A DNA stretch of 64,000 nucleotides from Ailurus styani (taxonomy: Eukaryota > Chordata > Mammalia > Carnivora > Ailuridae), in contig LNAC01000735.1 in NCBI GenBank assembly GCA_002007465.1, positions 273,891 through 337,890 of the forward strand. The letters run 5' to 3'. The position numbers and the translations under genes are program-made. Each line of letters opens with the position of its first letter. Position 1 is the first letter of the stretch. Below, piece by piece: positions 1 to 10,474 of the stretch. The notes under the pieces were generated by a model. The model searched no databases. It was not told the origin of the DNA and saw only the letters and a program-made list of their open reading frames with translations.

Positions 1-509
1 TTTAGTTCCTTTTTTCTGTATTCTGTGAAAACCATAATTACTTAGTTAAGACATTATTATTTCTGTGGGTTACTTAAAATCCCTTTGCTTTGCATATGCT
101 GGTCCCTTTGCACCTTTTTCTTTAAAGTTTTGCCCCTTTAAGAAGCTTCCTCACATTTCCTTCCATTACCTTTTATCTTAAGTCACAAGACTTTTCTTTG
201 TTTGGTTTTATATTGCATGTTCTTACCTAATAAGTTGTGAGGTCCCAGCACGATGGAACTGTTACTCACATTTTTGTTACCAGAACCTGACTTAGCATGT
301 GGCATCCAGCAGGAGCATAGGCAGGGTCTTTTGGGGAGCTAGATGACTAATTAAATTACATGGTTATTTAGTCCTGGGCAGACAACAGGGACTGGACATG
401 ACAGTTTCCCATGTGTCTGTCAGCCACACATTTATAAATCCATTTCTTAGGAAATAGGTCCCTCAGTTAATAAGTAAACTAATTTAATTCAGTTCATTCT
501 TGGTTTTTA

Positions 510-706
510 TTTTTTACTTATTTATTAAATATTTTATTTATTTGACAGAGACACAGCAAGAGAGGGAACACAAGCAGGGGGAGTGGGAGAGAGAGAAGCA
601 GGCTTCCCGCTGAGCAGAAAGCCCAACGTGGGGCTCCATCCCAGGACTCTGGGATCATGACCTGAGCTGAAGGCAGACACAACGATTGAGCCACCCAGGC
701 GCCCCA
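510..706 (-). mobile_element. Can-SINE, full length, antisense
   Basis: It reads from a T/ATTT-rich tail to the terminal GCCACCCAGGCGCCCC, the reverse complement of the tRNA-derived head. A perfect 15-bp TSD (CATTCTTGGTTTTTA) lies at 495-509 and 707-721. Confidence 0.93.
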
Positions 707-1239
707 CATTCTTGGTTTTTAAATTCTGGGGTGATGATAATGGAAACAATTTAGTGCTTACTGTATACCCATTTTATACATTATACTCATGGAATTTCAC
801 TTTAGCATATTTTACTAGTGGAAACTCACTTAATTCTCACTACAACCCATTGCAGATTATGTTATTCCTCATTTTTTAAGGTTGAGGAAATGGCACAGTA
901 AAGTTAGAAACATCTAATGTCACATAACTTGTAACTTTTATACCCTTACTTACATATTGGTTGGACTTGGGAGATACCCCAAAATAAGAAAATCCTTAAC
1001 TCTTAAGAAGTTGTTAGGCTAATTGAAAAACAGTTACTATATTTAAGGAGGTACTATATAAATGCTAAGAAAGTAGTGTTCCAGGAATTTGGAAGACCAA
1101 ACAATTCCAAATGGTATATTTATTTTATAGGTTGGGGAATTGAGTTTGTGAATTAAGCTTTTAAAAAGTTCTGTGTTTTAGTGATAAACTAATCTTCTGA
1201 TAAGTTATTTTCCCTATACTGGCACTTTGATTTTAATTT

Positions 1240-1470
1240 TGTGGTCTTTTTTACTGTACTAAAGTTTTACATTTTTATGTAGTCAAATTTGTTATTTACT
1301 TATACTTCTGGTCTTTCATTCTTGGTTAAGAAAATCTTTCCAAATATTAGAAACATTCTTCTATATTTCCTTTTTATACTTTTATATAATTATTTCATAT
1401 TTATATATCAACTCATCTGTAATAGCAACATTTGTTATTTTTAATTCACCTGAAATTTGTTTACTAAGTG
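1240..1470 (-). mobile_element. Ancient LINE-1 fragment
   Basis: AT-rich text resembling antisense LINE-1 ORF2 3' sequence (ACATTTTTATGTAGTCAAAT, GGTTAAGAAAATCTTTCC). It is strongly diverged and its limits are approximate. Confidence 0.5.
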
Positions 1471-1784
1471 TGGTATGAGATTGATATTTTGGTGGGAAAT
1501 GTTCTAAAATGTATTAAATACTTTAGCACTCTTTTTAAAAAAGAATATATAAGACTGTAATTTATAGTATTGAAGTTATCAGGCAGATTCAAAAGTTACA
1601 TGAGGTTTTTAATATTTGTAGTAGGTGGCTCAAGACTGTAGTGCTTGTTGAATTCTCTCTCCTCCTTACAGTTTCTGTTATTGTTCCATATAGTTGAGCA
1701 AGCTCCTATTTTGTTGTTGACTAAATATGTTACTTCATCTTACCCTATAATAACTTTCTACTTCAAATACATTTTAAGTTGGGC

Positions 1785-2035
1785 AACCAGGAATACAAGG
1801 TAGTTGGGATTGTCACTGAACTGAAACTTAAAAGGAATGTAAAATGTACATACCCTCTGTCCCAGCAATGTTGCTAGAATTGGGAAATAAATACAAACAT
1901 ACCTGGTTGAAGGCATTTGTTGGAAGGCATGTTTGTAGCAGCAGTGGTGAAGTCAACAAAATTCTAAACAAATAAATGCACACAAATTGGGAACGGCTTA
2001 AATAAGTTATGGTACCCAGGAGGTGGTGTGTATAG
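1785..2035 (+). mobile_element. Possible ancient LINE-1 ORF2 fragment, sense
   Basis: Weak similarity to sense ORF2 3' sequence (CATACCCTCTGTCCCAGCAA, TGGGAACGGCTTAAATAAGT). It is heavily decayed, with no reading frame left. Confidence 0.4.
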
Positions 2036-2049
2036 CTTCAGTCAGAGTA

Positions 2050-2190
2050 GCTGATTTATAGCTTGGCTCTGAAATGTAATAGCTTTTGGCACTGGACAAC
2101 TTATTTAACCTCTCTGTGCCTCAGTTTGCTCCTCTAAAATGAGAATAATAGGATTGTTGGAAACACTAATTAAGTTACTACCGTGGAGTG
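2050..2190 (+). mobile_element. MIR element, sense
   Basis: The MIR core is clear: ACTTATTTAACCTCTCTGTG followed by CCTCAGTTTGCTCCTCTAAA. Confidence 0.75.
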
Positions 2191-2241
2191 CCTAACAAAA
2201 TAAGAATAGAAACAATGAAGGGATCAAAAATGAAGTGTAGA

Positions 2242-2452
2242 GGGCGCCTGGGTGGCTCAGTGGGTTAAAGCCGCTGCCTTCGGCTCAGGTCATGATCCCA
2301 GGGTCCTGGGATCGAGGCCCGCATCGGGCTCTCTGCTCGGCAGGGAGCCTGCTTCCTCCTCTCTCCTGCCTCTCTGCCTACTTGTAATCTTTCTCTGTGT
2401 GTCAAATAAATAAATAAAATCTTAAAAAAAAAAAATTAAAAAAAAAAAAAAA
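2242..2452 (+). mobile_element. Can-SINE, sense
   Basis: Complete head (GGCGCCTGGGTGGCTCAGTG), CT-rich middle, AATAAATAAATAAAATC signal and a long A-rich tail. TSD ATGAAGTGTAGA at 2230-2241 and 2453-2464. Confidence 0.94.
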
Positions 2453-2866
2453 ATGAAGTGTAGAATATACAAAGTAGAGGAAATTGAGAGGGCAGAGAAT
2501 TGATTGGGTAGCTGATTCTATTAAATGTTGTGTAATTTAGAGGAATATGTTTTAGAAACTTCATAAAGAAAATTGTCAATTCTAACTGCATTTAATTCTG
2601 AATAGTAATTACAGTTCATCATACTAGGAACAAATTTTCAATATTCTGACATTCTTAGTAAAAGACTTATTTGCCTAGAGCTTTGAAATACTCATTGAGA
2701 AGATTTTGCCTAGAAGATAATGTTTTTCTATCTCTTATTTACATACATATTCTCTGTACCAGGATTATTCTTTGCCCACCTGAGTTGGAGTAATGTTTTC
2801 AGCCTTTTTAATTTTATAGGGTTCCCAAGTTTCACAAAATGCCCTTGTAGTTTTAAAGTTCTAGCT

Positions 2867-3059
2867 CTTTTTTTTAAGATTTTATTTATTTATTTGATGG
2901 GGACAGTGAGAGAGGGAACACAAGCAGGGGGAGTGGGAGAGGGAGAAAAGCAGGCTTTCCGTGGAGCAGAGAGCCCGATGTGGGGCTCGTTCCCAGGACC
3001 CTGGGATCATGACCTGAGCCGAAGGCAGATGTTTCAGGACTGAGCCACCCAGGCGCCCC
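2867..3059 (-). mobile_element. Can-SINE, antisense
   Basis: Full antisense element with TSD TAAAGTTCTAGCT at 2854-2866 and 3060-3072. An accidental frame across it (2720-3043) has no protein character. Confidence 0.93.
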
Positions 3060-3144
3060 TAAAGTTCTAGCTTTTAAGGATATCACTAACTGTCCCAATG
3101 TCCTTTAAAGCTAAGAAAGGAGAACTGACAGCTAGCTAGCTTTC

Positions 3145-4990
3145 TTTTTATTTATTTATTAAATTAACATATAATGTATTACTAGTTTCAAGGGTACGGG
3201 TCTGTGATTCATCAGAGTTACACAATTCACAGTGTTCACCATAACACATACCCTCCCCAATATCCATCACCCAGCCACCCCATCCTTCCCACCCCCTCCA
3301 CTCCAGCAACCCTCAGTTTGTTTCCTGAGATCAAGATTCTCTTATAGTTTGTCTCGTTCTCTGGTTTCATCCCGTTTCGCTTTTCCCTCCCTTCCTCTAT
3401 GATCTTGTTTCTCAAATTCCTCATATCCATGAGATCATATGATAATTGTCTTTCTCTAATTGACTTATTTCACTTAGCATAATACCCTCTAGTTCCATCC
3501 ATGTCCTTGCAAATGGCAAGATTTCAAATTTTTTTGATGGCTGCCTGATGTTCCATTGTTTATATATACCACATCTTCTTTATCCATTCATCTGCGATGG
3601 ACATCTAGGCTCTTTCCATAGTTTGGCTGTTGTGGACATTGCTGCTATAAACATTGGGGTGCATGTGCCCCTTCGGATCACTACATTTGTATCTTTGGGG
3701 CAAATACTCAGTAGTGGAATTGCTGGGTCATAGGGCAGTTCTGTTTTTAACTTTTTGAGGAACCTCCATACTGTTTTCCAGAGTAGCTGCACCAGCTTGC
3801 ATTCCCACCAACAGTATAGGAGGGTTCCCCTTTCTCCACATCGTCGCCAACATCTTTCGTTTCCTGACTTGTTAATTTTAGCCATTCTGACTGGTGTGAG
3901 GTGATATCTCATTGAGGTTTTGATTTGTATTTTCCTGATGCTGAGTGATGTTGAGCATTTTTTCCTATGTCTGTTGGCCATTCGGATGTCTTTGCAGAAA
4001 TGTCTGTTCGTGTCTTCTGCCCATTTCTTGATTGGACTATTCTTTGGGTGTTGCATTTGATAAATTCTTTATAGATTTCGGATACTAGCCCTTTATCTGA
4101 TATGTCATTTGCAAATATCTTCTTTCATTCTGTCAGTTTTCTTTTGGTTTTGTTGACTGTTTCCTTTGCAGTGCAAAGGCATTTTTTCTTGATGAAGTCC
4201 CAATAGTTCATTTTTGCCCTTGCTTCCCTTGACTTGGCATTGTTTCTAGGAAGAAGTTGCTGCAACTGAGGTTGAAGAGGTTGCTCCCTGTGTTCTCCTC
4301 AAGGATTTTGATGGATTCCTGTCTCACATTGAGGTCTTTCATCCATTTTGTGTCTATTTTTGTGTGTGGCGTAAGGAAATGGTCCAGTTTCATTCTTCTG
4401 CATGTCCAATTTTCCCAACACCATTTGTTGAAGAGACAGTCATTTTCCATTGGACATTGTTTCCTGCTTTGTTGAAGATTAGTTGACCACAGAGTTGAGG
4501 GTCCATTTCTGTGTTCTCTATTCTGTTCCATTGATGTATGTGTTGGCTTTTGTACCAGTACCATTTATGACAGTAAATCATACTGTCTTAATGACTACAG
4601 CTTTGTAATAGAGCTTGAAGTCCGGAATTGTGATGCCACCGGCTTTGCTTTTCTTTTTTAACATTCCTCTGGCTATTCAGGGTCTTTTCTGGTTCCATAT
4701 AAATTTTAGGATTATTTATTTCATTTTTGTGAAAAAAGTTGATGGTATTTTGATAGGGATTGCATTAAGTGTGTAGATTGCTCTAAGTAGCATAGACATT
4801 TTCACAATATTTGTTCTTCCAATCCATGAGCATGGAACGTTTTTCCATTTCTTTGTGTCTTCCTCAGTTGCTTTCATGAGTATTCTATAGTATTCTGAGT
4901 ACAGATTCTTTGCCTCTTTGGTTAGATTTATGCCTAGGTATCTTATGGTTTTGGGTGCAATGGATCGACTCCTTCATTTCCCTTTCTTCG
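3145..4990 (-). mobile_element. 5'-truncated LINE-1, antisense, ORF2 C-terminal part
   Basis: The 3' end of a carnivore LINE-1 lies at 3145 and the truncated 5' end near 4990. Minus-strand frames at 3580-4056 and 4208-4564 translate to decayed ORF2 C-terminal sequence ([37 protein letters not shown]). Frameshifts make it non-coding. Flanks carry a probable TSD: AACTGACAGCT...TTTC at 3123-3144, containing an extra 8-bp AGCT expansion, and AACTAACAGCTTTC at 4991-5004. Confidence 0.9.
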
Positions 4991-5004
4991 AACTAACAGC
5001 TTTC

Positions 5005-6053
5005 TCTCTTGGTTATTTAACAACGTTTAGGTACTGCAGATTGCTTTAGTTACTAACATTGGAAGAATACGTACTAGGGACATCAAATCAGATACCCTGT
5101 GGCTAGCAAGATTTTAGTGTGTGTGTGTGTGTGTGTGTGTGTTCTTCCTAGACTAGATCATGACAACTATGAAAATCTCTAGCATGATCACTTTTTCATA
5201 GGTAAATGTTTCTATCATTGCATTGAGTAAGGTGGTGGAGAGGGGCTGTTAGTGTGAAAAGGAAATTCCTAAATTAGGCAGGGGAAACAGCTGTTCTCTT
5301 TCCATCATCTTTTAATAGTGTGATACCCATTTACACATTTTCTTTTTAAAAATTATGACTGAAGAGAAAATATAATTAACAGAGTTAGGACTTCTAAGGG
5401 AGGTGCTTTTATTTAACATTATTCTGAACTTTTAAATCTTAATTTAAACCAGTGTCCTTGATTTTTGTAGTTTGAATGATGGAGGATATATTTTCAGTTG
5501 ATTAAGTCAACAAGTGTTTATTTATGAGCCTCTAGACTGTATGTCTAGCCCTATTCAACACTGTGGAATTGGAAGATAAAATATCCCTGCCTTCAGGGGC
5601 TTAATTATAAGATAAATCTTTGTTAGCAAAATTTTATCTACCCATTTGCTTTAATACTTTATTTGTAAATCTTTTGGAACCAGTTTAGCTATTCACTGAG
5701 TTACCATTAACATAAAATTGTTCTCTTAATTTATGTGCATTTATTCAGTTAAATTGAGCTGTCTTAAAACAGGGTATGGATTTCAAAGGGTGATAAATGT
5801 GGATGTGTTTGTCGCTGGACATTTGACTAGAGCACAACTTTATTCTTTTGAATTGGACAAAAAAAACTTAGGTTACAGTTTCTAAGATTCTTTACTCTTA
5901 AATTCACTTGAAATATTTACTTCAGTTTATGATTCACATTAGGAAAAGTCTGTTTTTTTTTCCTTTTTTCCATTTCCTTTTCATTCTTTTGTTTCTATCT
6001 TCTGTTGTTACCTTTCCTTTACCTTCTGAATTCCTTTCTTTCCTTTTCTATAG
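5005..6053. other. FERMT2 intron sequence without recognised elements
   Basis: AT-rich, with one TG microsatellite (5117-5142). The last 100 bases are the pyrimidine tract of the candidate microexon. I see no other feature. Confidence 0.6.
5117..5142. repeat. (TG)n microsatellite
   Basis: About 13 uninterrupted TG units. Confidence 0.95.
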
Positions 6054-6086
6054 GCACTGATGTTCTTTACATTGGCCCTCTGAAAG
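6054..6086 (+). CDS. FERMT2: Candidate 33-nt in-frame alternative microexon of FERMT2
   Basis: The segment is preceded by TATAG and followed by GTGAGC. The 100 bases before it (5949-6051) are mostly pyrimidine and contain no AG. A branch-point match, TTTAC, has its A at 6021, 32 bases before the junction. The flanking exons join in phase 1, and in that phase the segment reads (G)TDVLYIGPLKG with no stop. The other two frames contain TGA. Length is divisible by three, so inclusion adds 11 residues at Gly176, in the loop between F1 and F2 that I recall being removed for crystallisation. I cannot confirm it in reference isoforms from memory. A well-placed decoy exon is the alternative. Confidence 0.62.
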
Positions 6087-6414
6087 GTGAGCCTTGCCAC
6101 AATTAAAAACAAAAACTTGGTCTGTCTGCTTCAGCTATATCCTTAACTTATCTTCTAATTCCCTTGAACTGATTCTTTTTCCCCCAGAATTTCTGCCAAC
6201 TTATATTCTTTTGACCTTGTTATTCTATGTTCTGATGTTATACAAGTAGAGTTAAAGTTAATTTTACATGTTTTCAAGAGAGGTAAAATAATGTACTAAG
6301 CTTTCCTTCCAGAATGAAGCTTTTGTTTCACAGTTTGCTTTATATAGCATGTATTACTGAAAACTAAGATTCTGTACTTCATATTTACTACCTATTTTTC
6401 ATATTATTTATTAG

Positions 6415-6640
6415 GAAGTATATATTCAAGCCCAGGACTTTATAGTAAAACAATGACCCCCACTTACGATGCTCATGATGGAAGCCCCTTGTCACCAACT
6501 TCTGCTTGGTTTGGTGATAGTGCTCTGTCAGAAGGCAACCCTGGTATACTTGCTGTCAGTCAGCCAATCACATCACCGGAAATTTTGGCAAAAATGTTCA
6601 AGCCTCAGGCTCTCCTTGACAAAGCAAAAATCAACCAAGG
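6415..6640 (+). CDS. FERMT2: FERMT2 exon, residues 177-250 (F1-F2 loop and start of F2)
   Basis: The acceptor is TTATTAG before 6415 and the donor is GG|GTAAGT after 6640. It encodes [20 protein letters not shown] onward, ending AKINQ, with split glycine codons at both ends (176 and 251). The first half is rich in Ser, Pro and Tyr and belongs to the flexible loop. Tyr193, described in the literature as a Src site, falls in the motif TPTYDAH. The second half ([20 protein letters not shown]) begins the F2 subdomain. The Met codon at 6453 is internal and is not a start. A SINE target site begins only 10 bases past this exon. Confidence 0.97.
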
Positions 6641-6669
6641 GTAAGTTTTAAAATAGAGATACATTGAGG

Positions 6670-6880
6670 GGTACTTGGGTGTGGTTCAGTTGGTTAAGCG
6701 TCTGACTTTTGATTTTGGCTTGGGTCAGGATCTCTTGGACTGTGGAATCAAGCCCCTCGTCAGACTCGGTGCTCAGTGCAGTCTGCCTGAGATGCTCTCC
6801 CCCTCATCCTCTGCCCCTCCCCCTGTTTGTGTATGTACTCTGTCTCTCAAATAAATAAATAAATAAATCTTTAATAAAAT
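6670..6880 (+). mobile_element. Older Can-SINE, sense, just past a FERMT2 donor site
   Basis: A diverged head (GGTACTTGGGTGTGGTTCAG) and an AATAAATAAATAAATAAATC tail. TSDs of 20 bp with two mismatches lie at 6650-6669 and 6881-6900. The duplicated target starts 10 bases after the exon ending at 6640, so the insertion landed next to the 5' splice site without disrupting it. Confidence 0.9.
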
Positions 6881-6982
6881 AAAATATAGATACATTGAAG
6901 AATTTCTTTCTCCAACTAGAGGTAGAAATATTTTATTAATTTTTGTCTTGTGTTGTTCCACTGCTCTTGTTAATTTGTCCAG

Positions 6983-7085
6983 GTGGCTTGATTCCTCAAG
7001 ATCTCTCATGGAACAAGATGTGAAGGAAAATGAGGCCTTGCTTCTCCGATTCAAGTATTACAGCTTTTTTGATTTGAATCCAAAG
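6983..7085 (+). CDS. FERMT2: FERMT2 exon, residues 252-285 (F2)
   Basis: The acceptor TTTGTCCAG precedes 6983. The first base completes Gly251, then the exon reads [20 protein letters not shown] and ends SFFDLNPK in phase 0. This is helical F2 sequence. The donor is AAG|GTACCG, which departs from the GTRAGT consensus at positions +4 to +6 and is among the weakest in the visible gene. The following intron is 2.0 kb and contains a recent LINE-1 copy with an assembly gap. Confidence 0.97.
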
Positions 7086-7444
7086 GTACCGAGGGTTTAG
7101 AGGGATCTCTCCTTTTTTCCTTTTTGTTTTGTTCATTTGGATGTTTGTTATTTAAAGTTGGTGGGATAGGAGTCATTTGTATATAGCAAATCTGAATAAT
7201 ATTAAAAACCCAAGCTTTAGACAAAGGCATCTGTATTTGAAATAAATCTAGTGTGTTAATAGGTTGAAAGCATAATTAAACCTTTTTCTTTTTTGTTAAA
7301 ATAATTGAATTTTGGGTTCATTTGTATTTTAAGTGCACCAGCTTGGTACTATAGAATTGGTAAAGTTAGTTTTAGGAATTTTTTTACACCTCTCTTGAGC
7401 TGTGTTTTTGGTAAAAGAAGAGTTTTATGAAATAGTACCTTTTT

Positions 7445-7941
7445 TGCAGCCATCAAAAGAAACGAAATCTTGCTGTTTGCAATGACGTGGATGGAACTAG
7501 AGGGTATTGTGCTAAGCGAAATAAGTCAATCAGAGAAAGACAATTATCACATGATCTCTCTGATATGAGGAATTTGAGGGGCAGGGCGGGGGGGTCATGG
7601 GGGGTAGGGAGGGAAAAANNNNNNNNNNNNNNNNNNNNNNNNNNNNNNNNNNNNNNNNNNNNNNNNNNNNNNNNNNNNNNNNNNNNNNNNNNNNNNNNNN
7701 NNNNNNNNNNNNNNNNNNNNNNNNNNNNNNNNNNNNNNNNNNNNNNNNNNNAACAAACTGAGGGTTACTGGGGGGTGGGAGGGTAGGGATAGGGTGGATG
7801 GGTGATGGACATTGGGGAGGGTTTGTGCTATGGTGAGTGCTGTGAAAGGTGTAAGCCTGATGATTCACAGACCTGTACCCCTGGGGCAAATAATAATAAA
7901 AAAAATAAAAAATAAAAAACCCTCAGGAAAAAAGTAAAAAA
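7445..7941 (+). mobile_element. Young LINE-1 3' end, sense, containing an assembly gap
   Basis: It starts in ORF2 3' coding text (AACTAGAGGGTATTGTGCTA), runs through a G-rich 3' UTR and ends in ATAATAAAAAAAATAAAAAA. A 16-bp perfect TSD, GAAATAGTACCTTTTT, lies at 7429-7444 and 7942-7957. The N gap at 7619-7751 sits right after a run of G tracts. Any frame crossing the gap is an artefact. Confidence 0.93.
7619..7751. other. Assembly gap (133 N)
   Basis: Run of N inside the LINE-1 3' UTR, directly after guanine-rich sequence (7578-7613) likely to stall sequencing. Confidence 1.
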
Positions 7942-7957
7942 GAAATAGTACCTTTTT

Positions 7958-9123
7958 CAGTGACTTTCAGATTTCTAATTATAAATCAGAAGATGTGACT
8001 TCAAAGGAAAATTCTTCTAAGTCTACATTTCTTCCTATTTAATAGGCAAACTTTATAATATGTTTTTACTATCAAATGATTGCATCATCTGTGCTACTGA
8101 AATATTTTGCTTTTCTGAGAAGAGTTAAATTTGCTATGAAACCTAGAGTATATTCCTTAGAAAACACAGAGATTTGGATCTTTTCCTTCCTTATTTATCG
8201 TCCTTGGGAAAACCTCTCTTGACTAATTCTCATCCTTTTCATGTCTAGATTATAGTCTGGATTTTAATGTATATACTTACCATTTTTTATTATGTATTTA
8301 AGTAATTCTTTTTGTAACAGTAAAATGTATAATTTAGAACTACAAAAAATAATGTTTGGGTTTTTTTGTTTTTTGTTTTTACAAAATATAATCTTAATCG
8401 ATTCCTTTCGGGCCATATCATGTCTAATTTTAGTAAAACCAGTGCTGTTTTGGGAGCATAGTTACATTTGCTGGGGAAGACAGATGCTATATGTTTTGTT
8501 AATAGTCTAAAATAGTATTGTTAAGATATTACTATTAATTTTTATTAACAACTAAATGGATAATTAAGTAACATGTAAGTAAATCTTTACCACAAGTATA
8601 TATATGTACTCTGTATTTCAGATTCTTAAAATAATTACTATTTCCAAGGACCTAACACTTTGTCTCAGTACGCTTTTCCATAGGGGGTAAGATGTTCCCT
8701 GAAATAATGAACTCTCTGATTGTAACATTTTAGTGTGACAGGTTGCAATAATAATACTGAAAAGCAGTCACTTTTACCTTACTTTAAATGTCTTTCAAGT
8801 TAGGTTCATTTTGTTAAGAGCTCTGTGATATCTAATGATTATTTCCCTGTAAAATAACATACAAAATCTTATTTCTAATACTGAATAATAATATTTTTGT
8901 GTATTTTTAAACATAATTTTTAATGGAGAATTAGATGTGGGTATATATACATATACCTAACCCTATGGGTATCTTTATTATTGAGTATTTGATACTAAAT
9001 AAAAATCCCAGAAAAAAATGTATATTAAAACTTTTTTGTCAGGCTTTGAAAGTGAATATTCCGTTTTCAAACTTTATGTTAAAGGTAATGTATTAGAAAA
9101 GAATTGTGTCTCTTTTGCTGCAG
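7958..9123. other. FERMT2 intron, no recognised element
   Basis: AT-rich unique-looking sequence. I found no repeat, exon or motif cluster. Confidence 0.5.
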
Positions 9124-9231
9124 TATGATGCAATCAGAATCAATCAGCTTTATGAGCAGGCCAAATGGGCTATTCTCCTAGAAGAAATTGAGTGCACAGA
9201 AGAAGAGATGATGATGTTTGCAGCCTTACAG
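9124..9231 (+). CDS. FERMT2: FERMT2 exon, residues 286-321 (F2)
   Basis: The exon is exactly 36 codons, phase 0 at both ends, so skipping would keep the frame. The acceptor is TTTTGCTGCAG and the donor is CAG|GTAGTG. It encodes [20 protein letters not shown] through [14 protein letters not shown], an acidic helical part of F2 very close to the human protein. An open frame continues past the donor for about 20 codons, but that is intronic read-through and not a gene. Confidence 0.97.
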
Positions 9232-9387
9232 GTAGTGAAGAATATCGGTAAATGGGACTTTTCAAGGGAAAGGGTAGGGGATTATTTTTAAATACTTAAG
9301 TAGCACTGTAGTTCCAGTACCATTTTGATAGTGTTTACTTCTTGCTATGTAGAAATTGAATACACTCAGAAGACAAAATAAGCACAT

Positions 9388-9478
9388 GAGCCTGCTTCTC
9401 CTCTCCCTGTGCCCCACCCCACCCATGCTCTCTCTCTCCCTCCCTACCTCTCAAATAAATAAAATCTTTAAAAAAAGG
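9388..9478 (+). mobile_element. Can-SINE 3' fragment, sense
   Basis: Only the CT-rich half and the CAAATAAATAAAATCTTT tail remain (from AGCCTGCTTCTCC); the head is missing. Confidence 0.8.
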
Positions 9479-9479
9479 A

Positions 9480-10017
9480 AAAAGGAAAAGCTTTCACTGT
9501 AAAAATGATTTTATTTTCTTCTCTATAGAAGACAAAAACGCTCTCAATCTTCTAAATGCTTGTATGCATCCAGGAAGGTTTTCTGGTTAAGGCTCAAAAA
9601 ATTGTCCTTTGTAATGAAAGAAAAGTTCCTTTCTTCTCAGCTTACATGATGAAAGAAAGAGATGGAATCAAAGCTTTGACAAGGAAAAATTTTGACAGAT
9701 GAGTTAGTTTAGATAGAGACTTGCTTAATCAACTAGTTAAGAGTCTTCTGTTGTGTTTCTGGATAATTCAGACTATCTGAAGAATTTCTTGAATTAAATC
9801 CTGGAGTAATCTTGTTCAGAGTACCTCACTTGGTTTATGGCTTTCTACCTACATCTTTCTTACTTAGATAAGGGCTTATAATTTTGTAGTGAAGCTTTTG
9901 TCAATGACAGTAATAATGCATAAAAATTTATATGGGGAAAACTCACAGATTTTTATTATATAATATTTTTAAAAAATATTTTTATTATAAAAATGATGCA
10001 CTTAAAAAAAGCTCAAC
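9480..10017. other. FERMT2 intron, no recognised element
   Basis: AT-rich, unique-looking sequence with nothing supportable. Confidence 0.5.
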
Positions 10018-10069
10018 AGATACAAACGTGCCTGGCACATAGTTGCTCAAAAAAATTTGCCGAGTGAGA
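10018..10069 (+). mobile_element. MIR/L2-type 3' tail fragment
   Basis: GTGCCTGGCACATAGTTGCT followed by CAAAAAAATTTGCCGAGTG resembles the conserved end of MIR or L2 (GTGCCTGGCACATAGTAGGC then CTCAATAAATG). Confidence 0.6.
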
Positions 10070-10071
10070 AT

Positions 10072-10470
10072 ATTGTTGACCCTTGAACAATGTGGATTTG
10101 AACTGTATGCGTCCACTTATACACAGGTTTTCTCCAGTAAATATAGTACAGTAAATGTATTTTCCTTATGATTTTCCTAACATTTTCTATTCTCTAGCTT
10201 TATTGTAAGAATGAGTATATAACACATACGGAAAACATGTGTTAATTGACTGTTTATGTTTTCCTTAGATTAAACCAGTGTTAACCCAAAAGTGGTTCTT
10301 GCATGTCAGCTTTTTCAGAATTACAGTAGTGCTTATTAAAAAATAGTCCACTTCATTACTGCTTTCCCATCTAGTAAAATAACATAGGTTTCTAGTCAAG
10401 AGCAGGCTATTAGTAAAGTTTTGGGAGAGTCCGCGCCCCTAACCCTATGTTATCCAAGGGTCATATGTAC
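10072..10470. mobile_element. Tigger/pogo-type DNA transposon relic
   Basis: The ends are near inverted repeats: GTTGACCCTTGAACAATG on the left and ATCCAAGGGTCATATGTAC on the right. Internal text (ACAGTAAATGTATTTTCCTT, TGTTAATTGACTGTTTATG) matches a common mammalian Tigger-derived MER family. The stretch 10265-10400 does not fit and may be a nested insertion. Subfamily not assigned. Confidence 0.7.
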
Positions 10471-10474
10471 AGGC

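Noticed and set aside
3580..4056. 158-codon minus-strand frame
   Set aside because: It is a decayed LINE-1 ORF2 C-terminus within a 5'-truncated copy, not a host gene.
1..6414. Search for the preceding FERMT2 coding exons (residues before 176)
   Set aside because: No kindlin-like peptide with splice sites was found apart from the candidate microexon; those exons should lie upstream of the window.
7487..7889. Frames of 99 and 119 codons across the N gap at 7619-7751
   Set aside because: Half of each is N, and the rest is LINE-1 3' UTR.
9232..9291. Extension of the 286-321 exon past its donor
   Set aside because: The frame reads through GTAGTG into intron and stops; the residues are unlike kindlin.
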